A stretch of DNA of 17,812 nt, taken from the NCBI GenBank assembly GCA_035567015.1, contig DATMPQ010000063.1, forward strand, positions 1 through 17,812, in the 5' to 3' direction. This DNA is from AV133 sp035567015. Lineage in GTDB: Bacteria; Verrucomicrobiota; Verrucomicrobiia; Chthoniobacterales; UBA10450. Of the stretch, positions 1 to 5,892 are shown one piece after another; within the stretch, counting starts at the first letter, position 1; each line of letters starts with the position of its first letter. The translations under genes were made by a program, and so were the position numbers. The notes beneath the pieces were generated by a model. It was given only the letters and a program-made list of their open reading frames with translations, was not told where the DNA came from and did no database searches.

Positions 1-153
1 GAAATCGATTCCTTTCTTCAGATCGACGCTATTAATAATGAATTGCGGATAACTGCCGTCGCGCCGCCGCGCGCGGTAGAACTCGATGATGTTCCCGTAA
101 TATTCGATCGTGCTCTCCGGGCCGAGGCCGCCGATCATCCCGAGAATTTTCAT
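1..153 (-). CDS. Aspartate/glutamate racemase family protein, 5' part only
   Basis: The first 51 codons of a minus-strand gene run off the left edge of the window. The translation starts MKILGMIGGLGPESTIEYY. This is the typical N-terminus of the cofactor-independent Asp/Glu racemase family (YgeA/RacX-like), in which the GGxGPxST segment begins the first nucleotide-fold-like half of the protein. Members interconvert D- and L-amino acids using two cysteines, but those residues lie outside the window, so activity and substrate cannot be judged. The ATG at 151-153 is the only sensible start because the conserved motif begins five residues after it. No strong ribosome binding site is visible. The family call is fairly sure; the exact substrate is unknown. 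Confidence 0.8.
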   Translation of the reverse strand, partial: MKILGMIGGLGPESTIEYYGNIIEFYRARRRDGSYPQFIINSVDLKKGIDF

Positions 154-508
154 TTGCGCTATTCAATTTAGCGGAATTCACGGCGAAGTAACGCCTCATC
201 GGTGTGTGTCCTAACGGGATGTGAACACGCCATCGTTAACGTAAGCCGGAATAATCGTTACCCAGGTGGCGGTTGACTTCTTCGGAGTCTTCGACTGAGA
301 GCACGCCAAGTCGTTGGCGATAACGCCGGCCCCACGCGTGCATGGCATCCTTGGTCGGCTGAAAAAACATTATCGCTCTGTCGTACTCTCTCTGACTGGC
401 CGAGTGAAGAAACTTCTACAGGCTCTTTGGATTGCCTCATTGATGGCTCAGTGTCGGCCCCACAGGGCGCACCGGCAAGGCGCAAAAAAGGGGTAGTGTC
501 CTAATTTG
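154..508. other. Intergenic stretch with no convincing gene
   Basis: This lies between the racemase start and the insertion sequence. Only short open frames of 60-75 codons occur, on both strands, without recognisable motifs. Before the insertion sequence arrived, this DNA was directly downstream of the small gene now ending at 2655. The word GTGTCCTAA occurs at 206-214 and again at 496-504, the second copy running into the target site of the insertion sequence. I see no hairpin followed by a T-run that would make a clear terminator. Confidence 0.5.
501..508. repeat. Left target-site duplication (CTAATTTG)
   Basis: This 8-bp direct repeat is identical to 2655-2662 and directly adjoins the left inverted repeat. 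It is the expected size for an IS1595-family insertion. Confidence 0.9.
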
Positions 509-532
509 GGCAATAATATACTTGACTCACCT
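509..532. repeat. Left terminal inverted repeat of the IS1595-family element
   Basis: These 24 bases are exactly the reverse complement of 2631-2654. The match breaks at the next inner base (G at 533 against the complement of T at 2630). Confidence 0.92.
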
Positions 533-556
533 GTTTGCCTCCTGTAGTGTAGAGGC

Positions 557-1534
557 ATGAAGAAGAAAACGGGTGGTTTTCCACAGACGCTGCACGACGC
601 GATTAAATACTTCTCGAACGAGGAGAACGCCTTTAATTTTATCAAAGCCATCCGCTGGCCGGACGGAGTTGTGAAATGTCCGACCTGCGGCTCCGCCAAG
701 CTTTCGTTTCTTTCCACACGCAAACTGTGGAAATGCAAGAATGCTCATGCTAAGCAGCAATTCAGCGTGAAGGTGGGAACGGTCTTGGAAGATTCGGCGA
801 TTACGCTCGATAAGTGGCTCTGCGCGTTCTGGCTGATTGTTAATGCGAAAAACGGGATCAGTTCTTACGAGTTGCACCGGGCAATCGGCGTCACGCAAAA
901 GACTGCTTGGTTCATGTTGCAGCGTATCCGTTTGGCGATGCAACAGGGTTCGATTGAGAAAATGAAAGGCCGCGTCGAGGCAGACGAAACATTTATCGGC
1001 GGTCTTGCTCGCAATATGCACAAGAGCAAAAAGAAACATCTTGGCACTGGCGGGGCCGGAAAAGTCGCTGTGATGGGGCTGCTTGAACGCAACGCTCCTG
1101 ATGGGGGTTCTCGCGTCCGATGCAAGGTAGTTCCTAATGTTCGCCGAGGCGCGCTTGACCCTGCTGTTCGCCAAAACGTCGAGACAGGCTCGGAAGTAAT
1201 CACAGATGCGTTTCCTTCCTATGAGTCGCTCTCCGATGCTTACGTGCATCAAGTGATCGATCATGCCGAGTGCTACGCGAAAGATCATGTCCACACGAAT
1301 GGACTGGAAAACTTCTGGTCGCTGCTTAAGCGGGCGCTCAAGGGGACGTATGTAAACGTTGAGCCTTTTCATTTGTTCCGATACTTGGACGAGCAAGCGT
1401 TTCGATTTAACGAGCGCAAGGAAAACGATGCTGGTCGATTTGTTAAGGCGCTTCGCGGCATTACTGGCAAAGGGTTGCGGTATGCGAAGCTCATAGGTGG
1501 TGATGGCATTCAACAAGCGTGGCAAGCTACGTAA
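557..1534 (+). CDS. IS1595-family DDE-type transposase
   Basis: This 325-residue protein moves the surrounding element by cutting at its inverted repeats. An N-terminal zinc ribbon is visible: C41-x2-C44, then C60 with a nearby H64. A linker follows with a helix-turn-helix-like segment around residues 100-125 (GVTQKTAWFMLQRIRLAM). The ISXO2-like catalytic domain shows the first Asp in EADETF (D143), the second Asp in ITDAFPSY (D217), and the HTNGLENFWSLLKR block (residues 247-259; N248, E251, K258), where this family carries its third catalytic position. Length and domain order are normal for the family and the frame is unbroken. The ATG at 557 lies 25 bp inside the left inverted repeat, so the promoter probably lies in or near that end. 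A long open frame on the opposite strand is taken as a shadow. Confidence 0.93.
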   Translation: MKKKTGGFPQTLHDAIKYFSNEENAFNFIKAIRWPDGVVKCPTCGSAKLSFLSTRKLWKCKNAHAKQQFSVKVGTVLEDSAITLDKWLCAFWLIVNAKNGISSYELHRAIGVTQKTAWFMLQRIRLAMQQGSIEKMKGRVEADETFIGGLARNMHKSKKKHLGTGGAGKVAVMGLLERNAPDGGSRVRCKVVPNVRRGALDPAVRQNVETGSEVITDAFPSYESLSDAYVHQVIDHAECYAKDHVHTNGLENFWSLLKRALKGTYVNVEPFHLFRYLDEQAFRFNERKENDAGRFVKALRGITGKGLRYAKLIGGDGIQQAWQAT

Positions 1535-1613
1535 GTATCAGGTAAATCCCGAGTGTGTAAGTCGCAGCGAACAATAATAAACTAGGCAACCATACCAGCA
1601 GCGCGATTCTTTC

Positions 1614-2384
1614 ATGACCAAAGACGAGACTAACGACAAGACCAAACGAACAAACAGCCGATCCGATAAAGCCAAAAATCCACATAAGATGACGGTAAGG
1701 GAGCGATGGAAACGCACCGCACTTCACAACAAATTGCTCGTCATACTCACTGCTGCGTCGCTGGTTGTATACGTCATTTACACAGGAAATAGCATCGTCC
1801 AAACCATGCTCGCTCAAAGTCATAAGGGGATAGATCGGCCATGGCTGGCTATTGAGGTTGCTCCCGATGGGCCGATAACCTTCGCGGCCAATGGGCAAGC
1901 AAATTTTCCGATCAAATTCACTGCGTATAAATCGTCGGGGAATATCCCGGCTAACAAGGCCCATGTTGCGGCTGACATCGTATTTCCGAAAGTTGGCGAT
2001 TTTATTACAGAACCTATAAATCGGCGCGACGAGATTTGTAATAGGTCTGCTAACAGCTACGATCCGTTCGGATTCGGGACTGTATTCGCAAAGCCCGTCG
2101 AGTTCGAAACTACTTTTATCGTCCAAGCTAGTGTTATGGCTGAGCAATTGGCTTCGCTGTCTGCGGGCGGTCAGAAATTCATCGGTCCATCTCTGGTTGG
2201 CTGCGTAACCTACACTTTCGAAATAGAGGGCCAGGAATTCACTGGCAAGACAGCTTTTGTTTATGATATTCTCAGAACTGTCCCCGGTAGACCAAAGAAC
2301 GTGCGTTTCATACCTTTCGGAGAGAACGTTCCCGAGGATGAGATTTCTGTTCAAAAATTGGCAAGCGGAGAATTCTCGAAGTGA
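1614..2384 (+). CDS. Passenger gene: single-pass membrane protein of unknown function
   Basis: The product has 256 residues: a lysine/arginine-rich cytoplasmic tail (1-40), one membrane segment at about 41-58 (LLVILTAASLVVYVIYTG), then an exported domain. That domain begins with a RPWL motif (75-78) followed by beta-rich sequence. A later VGCVTYTFEIEG block (195-206) is followed by FVYDIL. From memory, this layout (membrane anchor, RPW motif, later VGCV-Y-F motif) is shared by many uncharacterised bacterial proteins; no function is known to me. It is 79 bp downstream of the transposase, in the same direction and inside the inverted repeats, so it travels with the element. The start is uncertain: ATG 1689 would remove 25 charged residues and keep the membrane segment. 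No clear ribosome binding site decides between them. Confidence 0.75.
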   Translation: MTKDETNDKTKRTNSRSDKAKNPHKMTVRERWKRTALHNKLLVILTAASLVVYVIYTGNSIVQTMLAQSHKGIDRPWLAIEVAPDGPITFAANGQANFPIKFTAYKSSGNIPANKAHVAADIVFPKVGDFITEPINRRDEICNRSANSYDPFGFGTVFAKPVEFETTFIVQASVMAEQLASLSAGGQKFIGPSLVGCVTYTFEIEGQEFTGKTAFVYDILRTVPGRPKNVRFIPFGENVPEDEISVQKLASGEFSK

Positions 2385-2423
2385 ACTCGCCAATTCATGG
2401 TATCGAGTGTATGATATCAACGC

Positions 2424-2585
2424 ATGCCTAAGAGAGCTGAACTGCTGGAAGGTGAAGAAGCCGCCGAGCGGTTTCGCGATTTCACCGAAAAGGTGATGAG
2501 CGTTCCGAAGTCGGAGATCGACAAGCGAGCGGCCAAAGAACGCGCCAAACGCGACCGCCAAAAGACAGAGGAACCCGAGAGCTAA
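2424..2585 (+). CDS. Passenger gene: small charged protein (53 aa), unknown function
   Basis: The short frame begins MPKRAELLEGEEAAERFRDF and continues with a Lys/Arg/Glu-rich helical tail ending in PEES-like residues. About half of the residues are charged, and the middle is probably one long amphipathic helix. The start MPKRxELLEGxEAxxRF resembles a widespread group of 50-70 residue hypothetical proteins found beside mobile elements; that is recollection, not a search. It begins 39 bp after the membrane passenger gene and ends 45 bp before the right inverted repeat. It could be a small DNA-binding or antitoxin-like protein, but nothing in the sequence proves this. Confidence 0.65.
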   Translation: MPKRAELLEGEEAAERFRDFTEKVMSVPKSEIDKRAAKERAKRDRQKTEEPES

Positions 2586-2630
2586 GAGCGTTGGCCCTGT
2601 CACGGCGGCGCTAACATGCCCACCTATACT

Positions 2631-2654
2631 AGGTGAGTCAAGTATATTATTGCC
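2631..2654. repeat. Right terminal inverted repeat of the IS1595-family element
   Basis: This is the exact 24-bp reverse complement of 509-532. A small inner hairpin, CACCT/AGGTG (2621-2625 with 2631-2635), overlaps its inner edge. Confidence 0.92.
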
Positions 2655-2662
2655 CTAATTTG
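2655..2662. repeat. Right target-site duplication (CTAATTTG)
   Basis: Identical to 501-508. On the minus strand its first three bases are the TAG stop codon of the small gene 2655-2939. Confidence 0.9.
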
Positions 2663-2939
2663 AATCAAGATACCGCTGTAGGGACTGGCACTCTCCCATA
2701 AATCCCTCTGTGCCCTTTAGCTTTCTTGGCGGCAGTGACAGAATGCCAGATGATCGAACGGCGCCACAAAGCATACTAGCGCAGCCCCTAAATGGATCAG
2801 TTTGCGGCCAACCTCGTTTGACAGCGTTCACTGCCTCACGCAGCTTGTCCAACTGTTCTAAGTCCAAGTCTCGTGTTTGAGAGAGATAAACAAGCGCCCA
2901 AATATCACTCAGAGCCGTTTTCAGCAGCAGCTTATCCAT
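2655..2939 (-). CDS. Small hypothetical protein (94 aa), downstream partner of 2932-3228
   Basis: The product starts MDKLLLKTALSDIWALVYLS. It has a mostly helical first half with a DLDLEQLDKLREAVNAVKRGW segment, then a Cys-containing part (RGCASMLCGAV) and a basic C-terminus. I do not recognise a family. The ATG at 2937-2939 was chosen because it lies in ATGGATAA, where the upstream gene stops, so the two reading frames overlap by 8 bp and are probably translated together. The open frame extends further upstream, but only inside the neighbouring gene. The stop codon lies within the target duplication of the insertion sequence, so the gene survived the insertion intact while everything beyond its stop was moved more than 2 kb away. 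Confidence 0.6.
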   Translation of the reverse strand: MDKLLLKTALSDIWALVYLSQTRDLDLEQLDKLREAVNAVKRGWPQTDPFRGCASMLCGAVRSSGILSLPPRKLKGTEGFMGECQSLQRYLDSN

Positions 2940-3228
2940 GCTTTTTTGCTTTTGCCGCAATCGCGACTTTGACGGCAGTCTTCGCTGAATCGACGGGCGG
3001 AATTTCGAGCACGGAAACGGTCTTGTCTTGATCGCCGTCACGATACGTCCATGCGTAGGCGCGTTTCTCTTCCGGATGGCCGACCAAATCAAACACTTCG
3101 ACCGTTCCCTGCCATGCGATCTCATTTTCAAACTGTTCCACTACCGGCACAGATTCGACATGAAGCGATTCGCAAGCATGCGTTGCACGGATGGCGTCTT
3201 TAAGTTTCGTAATCTTCTTATGCGGCAT
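2932..3228 (-). CDS. Small conserved hypothetical protein (98 aa), intact paralogue
   Basis: The product starts MPHKKITKLKDAIRATHACE. Its core reads HVESVPVVEQF, IAWQGTVEVFDLVGHPEEKRAYAW (about 37-60) and LEIPPVDSAKTAVKVAIAAKAK (about 74-95). That is a compact alpha/beta protein with no signal peptide or membrane segment. The same pattern (HV/I-x-S-x-PV, W-x-G-VE-F-L-GHP-RAY-W, PVDS-A-AIAA) recurs in the plus-strand frame 3335-3646, so the two are diverged paralogues. I recall similar short unannotated proteins from soil bacteria but know no function. The gene overlaps the start of the next gene (to 2939) by 8 bp, and its own start overlaps the end of an apparent transposase remnant (stop at 3218). 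Confidence 0.7.
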   Translation of the reverse strand: MPHKKITKLKDAIRATHACESLHVESVPVVEQFENEIAWQGTVEVFDLVGHPEEKRAYAWTYRDGDQDKTVSVLEIPPVDSAKTAVKVAIAAKAKKHG

Positions 3229-3340
3229 TCACCAAATCAGACACCGTCCATGCGCTCTTTTCAATCCCCGCTTCCATTGCGGGCGTTACGAACACTTCCT
3301 GGACAGTCCGCGATCTCGTGGAAATAGTAGAGGCACGAGT
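3218..3340 (-). pseudogene. Probable C-terminal remnant of an IS1-like transposase
   Basis: The minus-strand frame ending at 3218 carries VTPAMEAGIEKSAWTVSDLV. This closely resembles the tail of IS1-like transposases, which commonly end ...TPAMAAGx-(x)-x-W-T/S-x-x-E/D-L. No other transposase motif is readable upstream in this frame. A neighbouring frame briefly reads LYYFHEI, possibly the preceding conserved segment after a frameshift. No inverted repeats or duplication are left around it. The call rests on one motif only and could be chance, but the match over more than ten positions makes a decayed element the better explanation. Confidence 0.4.
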
Positions 3341-3646
3341 GAACGCATACAGGCCATTCGCAAGGATGTTGAGGCGCACGCTGGATGCAGCGCCGCGCAC
3401 ATTTATTCCACGCCGGTGACGGAAAGGTATCTCGGCCAGATCGTATGGGAAGGCGTCGTGGAAACGTTCGAGCTTCACGGACATCCGAAAGCACAAAGAG
3501 CCTACGGTTGGCTACGGGATAAGGACTGCACAGTTGTTTTGGGTATTTCGCCCGTAGATTCGCCGAATGCTGCCATCAGAGCGGCAATCGCAGCCACCGG
3601 CTTGTGGCCGGTCAAAACGGAGACGCCGAATGCGGTCCTCTCGTAA
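3335..3646 (+). pseudogene. Diverged, start-less paralogue of the 2932-3228 gene
   Basis: The open frame ends at TAA 3644-3646. From about 3335 it encodes SERIQAIRKDVEAHAGC, then HIYSTPVTERY, IVWEGVVETFELHGHPKAQR and PVDSPNAAIRAAIA, which align along their length with the minus-strand gene at 2932-3228. No ATG, GTG or TTG stands at the expected N-terminus: the codon there is ACG (3335-3337), one substitution from ATG. The nearest in-frame ATG (3191) would add 48 unrelated residues and lies inside the neighbouring gene on the other strand. I therefore treat it as decayed, or as starting at a non-standard codon. The C-terminus is about ten residues longer than in the intact copy. Confidence 0.55.
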
Positions 3647-3854
3647 GCTGAGACATTTTGGCGCATTTTAAGGGAGCAGCAAGGCTGCATCTGGACTGCC
3701 CTTAAGCATACATCTGCTATAATTTTCTAGATGTATTATAAATATTAGATTGACTCAGCATCTACTAATGTGGTGTAATCTTCACATCATAAGGAGGGGA
3801 CAGCGGAACGAAGCGGTACAACCCTTTTTCCACAAGCCCCATCAGTTTTACCCA
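3640..3854 (+). promoter_or_regulatory. Upstream region of first PilX-like gene, with dyad over an extended -10 box
   Basis: The stretch begins with CTCGTAAG-CTGAGACATTTT (3640-3659), which recurs in slightly changed form at 5722-5742 before the second PilX-like gene. A perfect extended -10 box, TGCTATAAT, lies at 3715-3723 without a -35 match, as expected for extended -10 promoters. It is enclosed by the dyad ATACATCT/AGATGTAT (3708-3715 and 3729-3736, 13 bp between arms), an arrangement suggesting an operator. A strong AAGGAGGGG (3791-3799) resembles a ribosome binding site, but no start codon follows at a usable distance; the ATG at 3855 is 55 bp further. TTAAGGG/CCCTTAA arms (about 3668-3705) form a long-loop hairpin at the upstream end. 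Confidence 0.45.
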
Positions 3855-5474
3855 ATGAAATCAAAGTCATACTCAAATCAAGACGGAAGCACCCTTATCT
3901 GTGCGTTGTGCACAATTCTGATCATGTCACTTATCGGAGCCAACGTGCTCCTAAACTGCACCATCCGCTACAATGTCTCTTCCAAGCAGATCAAAGGGTG
4001 GAAAGAGGCCTTGTACGCCGCGGAGGGTGGGGCCGATATCGCCTTTTCCGAAGTGCGAAAGCTCGTGAATAGTCCGTCGACCGCTTTCCTCCACAGTGGA
4101 GGATGGACTACGACTGCCGGACCTTCCTATAGCAACGGACCTTACTCTTTCGGCCAGAACAATAGCCTTTCGGCAAACGTAACAGTCGATCAGCTAACGG
4201 CCACGCTGTCTGGTCAGCCGCAATTTTATTATCGGATCCGCTCCCAAGGAACGGCGACGCTGCTTGGTCTGCCGCGGGTTGGCATGGATGACCGCATGGG
4301 CAGTGTGATTAGGGGCGATAGTTTGCTCCGAAAGATCGATTTCAAGTACGACCATTTCAAAGCCGCATATGGAGATGGCGACGGTAACGGCAAAGCGATT
4401 CAGGCCGTCGCGAACCCGCAGATCACGCGGCGAATCGAAACGATCGCGGTTCCACAGTTCGCCTCTTTCACGAGCGGACTCGAGGTCGGCAACTCCTTCG
4501 CCGGACCCGGCCACGCTGGCTTGATTGACAGCTACAATTCAAAGAATGGCGGGTATCCTGGCACATCTATTGCCCAAAACCCAGTTCCTCCTACTGATCC
4601 TAATTATAACTATTATATCTATTCGCGGCAGGCAAATGTGTCAGTGGGCACGGGCAGCTTTACCGACTGGGGGCCAATCTACGGAAACGTATCGACAAAT
4701 GGAGGCAACGTTACTCATGCTAGTGCCAACATCAGCGGCACAATTGACAACAGCGCGCCATTCACCCTTCCGCCGCTTGTTATCCCGAACACCGGTGTAG
4801 CGACAGGGTTCGCCACTGGAAGCGGCACGACACTTGATCTATCCACTGCGCCAGCGGGAACGGGAACAGCGCCTTTAGCGCCTGCGAAATACGTCTATAG
4901 CTCGTTAAGTAGCGGTCTCACGATCCCTGGTCTATTGGGGACCGACAAGACTTTGCCGAGCTACAATAAGCCAATTGAAACGTACGTTACTATCGTTGTG
5001 GGATCTGCTGGTTCACAAACCGGCGATATTGGCGGTATCACCCTTGGCGCGGGGGTCAACGCCAAGATTTACTTCACGGGAAACCTAAACGTAAACGCGA
5101 GCGCTCTGGTGAACAATAATCGAGATGGCGCCGCCGGGGTTTACAATGCCGACGGGTCAGCTTCGAGTGGCTATAGCGCGGCGGGTCATCTGCAATTCTA
5201 CGGGATTAGCCCCCCAACGGGTGGATCCCCGCAGAGCGTTGCCATCACGCCGGGCGGGGGCTCCAATAAAGACGTTTATGCGACTATTTACGCGCCAGGC
5301 GCCGACATTTCGGTGACCGGCAATGTCAATTGGTATGGCGCGATCGTTGCTAGCAGCTTCAGTGGTAACGGAGACGGCGGCGGCAATACTTCGTTCCATT
5401 ACGACACGCAAATCGCCGGCGATGGAGTCCTAACCGACTACCAGATTGCGAGTTATATCGAAGACATTCGATAA
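3855..5474 (+). CDS. PilX-like pseudopilin/adhesin, tandem copy 1
   Basis: The product has 539 residues. A short basic N-terminus is followed by GSTLICALCTILIMSLIGAN (11-30), a hydrophobic helix after a glycine as in class III (prepilin-type) signals, then an ALYAAEGGADIAFSEVRKL helix (52-70), typical of PilX N-terminal domains. The rest is Gly/Ser/Thr/Asn-rich and beta-like, with VNAKIYFTGNLNVNA and a C-terminal block VYATIYAPGADISVTGN...WYGAIV...FHYD, as in other PilX-type C-terminal domains. Such proteins are processed at the inner membrane and join the tip or fibre of type IV pilus-like machines. The start at 3855 aligns with the start of the paralogue at 5893; the frame stays open 35 codons further upstream, but that part has no counterpart there. 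CALC is an unusual cysteine pair in the membrane helix. Specific role unknown. Confidence 0.78.
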   Translation: MKSKSYSNQDGSTLICALCTILIMSLIGANVLLNCTIRYNVSSKQIKGWKEALYAAEGGADIAFSEVRKLVNSPSTAFLHSGGWTTTAGPSYSNGPYSFGQNNSLSANVTVDQLTATLSGQPQFYYRIRSQGTATLLGLPRVGMDDRMGSVIRGDSLLRKIDFKYDHFKAAYGDGDGNGKAIQAVANPQITRRIETIAVPQFASFTSGLEVGNSFAGPGHAGLIDSYNSKNGGYPGTSIAQNPVPPTDPNYNYYIYSRQANVSVGTGSFTDWGPIYGNVSTNGGNVTHASANISGTIDNSAPFTLPPLVIPNTGVATGFATGSGTTLDLSTAPAGTGTAPLAPAKYVYSSLSSGLTIPGLLGTDKTLPSYNKPIETYVTIVVGSAGSQTGDIGGITLGAGVNAKIYFTGNLNVNASALVNNNRDGAAGVYNADGSASSGYSAAGHLQFYGISPPTGGSPQSVAITPGGGSNKDVYATIYAPGADISVTGNVNWYGAIVASSFSGNGDGGGNTSFHYDTQIAGDGVLTDYQIASYIEDIR

Positions 5475-5491
5475 CGAGTCCGCAGCCCTGG

Positions 5492-5566
5492 CTAAGCTCT
5501 AACCCGCGAAAAACTCTGTTCCCGGGCAATCTGTGGTCGCCTGAAGATTTGCGAAGGTCACGTCTT
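5492..5566 (-). pseudogene. Internally deleted remnant of a PEP-CTERM type gene
   Basis: After the stop of copy 1, about 50 bp (5482-5532) match the 3' end of the PEP-CTERM gene downstream of copy 2 (about 7450-7508), encoding QIAREQSFSRVRA then TAG at 5492-5494. The sequence then jumps: 5535-5565 match 7965-7995, an internal part of that gene encoding DVTFANLQAT. Roughly 450 bp, including the VPEAST sorting signal, are missing between these two points, and the reading frame changes at the junction. This is the scar of a second PEP-CTERM gene that once accompanied copy 1. Confidence 0.72.
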
Positions 5567-5721
5567 GCGGAGCTTGAACCGCGGCCGGTTGAGATTTCAG
5601 CGGCGTTGCAGGATGGGAAATCGCGATAATTGCGCAGGAATCGAACCGGCTTGAATCAGGAAACCGGGAAGCCAGGAGCTCAGGGTCCAGACTTCAATCC
5701 GGCCTCCCAAATCTTAGCTCA
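5567..5721. other. Unassigned DNA between gene remnant and second leader
   Basis: I find no gene, no clear match to the PEP-CTERM gene beyond 5566, and no convincing hairpin here. It is probably residue of the deletion between the duplicated modules. Confidence 0.4.
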
Positions 5722-5892
5722 CTCGTAAACTGAGACAGTTTAGCCCCATTTGAATCGTGAATGGAAGCGAAAAAAGCGGCATCGAGACCGCCGGAGGGCG
5801 CATAAATTGCTATAAATACTATAATTGATAGCAATGACGTACCTCTGCAACAAGCCGAGAGGCTGAACCCCGACAATAAGAGTAATCCACCG
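5722..5892 (+). promoter_or_regulatory. Upstream region of second PilX-like gene, with AT-rich dyad
   Basis: This region starts with CTCGTAAACTGAGACAGTTT (5722-5741), the counterpart of 3640-3659. A GCGG...CCGC hairpin follows (about 5776-5792), where copy 1 has a similar GC-rich GGCTGCATC segment. The dyad TTGCTAT/ATAGCAA (5807-5813 and 5828-5834) encloses TATAAT at 5820-5825. The shared order (CTGAGACA block, GC-rich hairpin, AT-rich dyad over TATAAT, long leader) suggests both copies answer to the same kind of regulator. No -35 box is evident. The start ATG at 5893 lacks a strong ribosome binding site. Confidence 0.42.

Larger units (their letters stand above)
509..2654 (+). mobile_element. 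Complete IS1595-family insertion sequence with passenger genes
   Basis: The 2146-bp element is bounded by perfect 24-bp inverted repeats (509-532 and 2631-2654, outer ends GGCAATAATA). These are flanked by an 8-bp direct repeat, CTAATTTG, at 501-508 and 2655-2662. An 8-bp target duplication and GG-starting ends fit the IS1595 family, and so does the zinc-ribbon plus ISXO2-like transposase inside. Besides the transposase it holds two passenger genes on the same strand, at 1614-2384 and 2424-2585. IS1595-family members with passenger genes are known. The exact ends, exact duplication and intact transposase suggest a recent and possibly still mobile copy. Confidence 0.92.

Noticed and set aside
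206..504. GTGTCCTAA at 206-214 and 496-504 as possible ends of a second mobile element
   Set aside because: The match is only nine bases, in direct orientation, and the DNA between has no transposase-like sequence.
527..1525. 332-codon open frame on the minus strand
   Set aside because: It is antisense to the transposase, whose zinc-ribbon and catalytic motifs are clear on the plus strand. The antisense product has no recognisable motif.
3791..3799. Strong Shine-Dalgarno-like AAGGAGGGG
   Set aside because: No ATG, GTG or TTG follows within usable distance, so I could not tie it to a gene. It may be chance or the trace of a lost small leader gene.
3750..3854. 35-codon N-terminal extension of the first PilX-like gene
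   Set aside because: It has no counterpart in the second copy, starts at TTG, and puts extra charged sequence before the prepilin-type signal. The ATG at 3855 aligns with the start at 5893.
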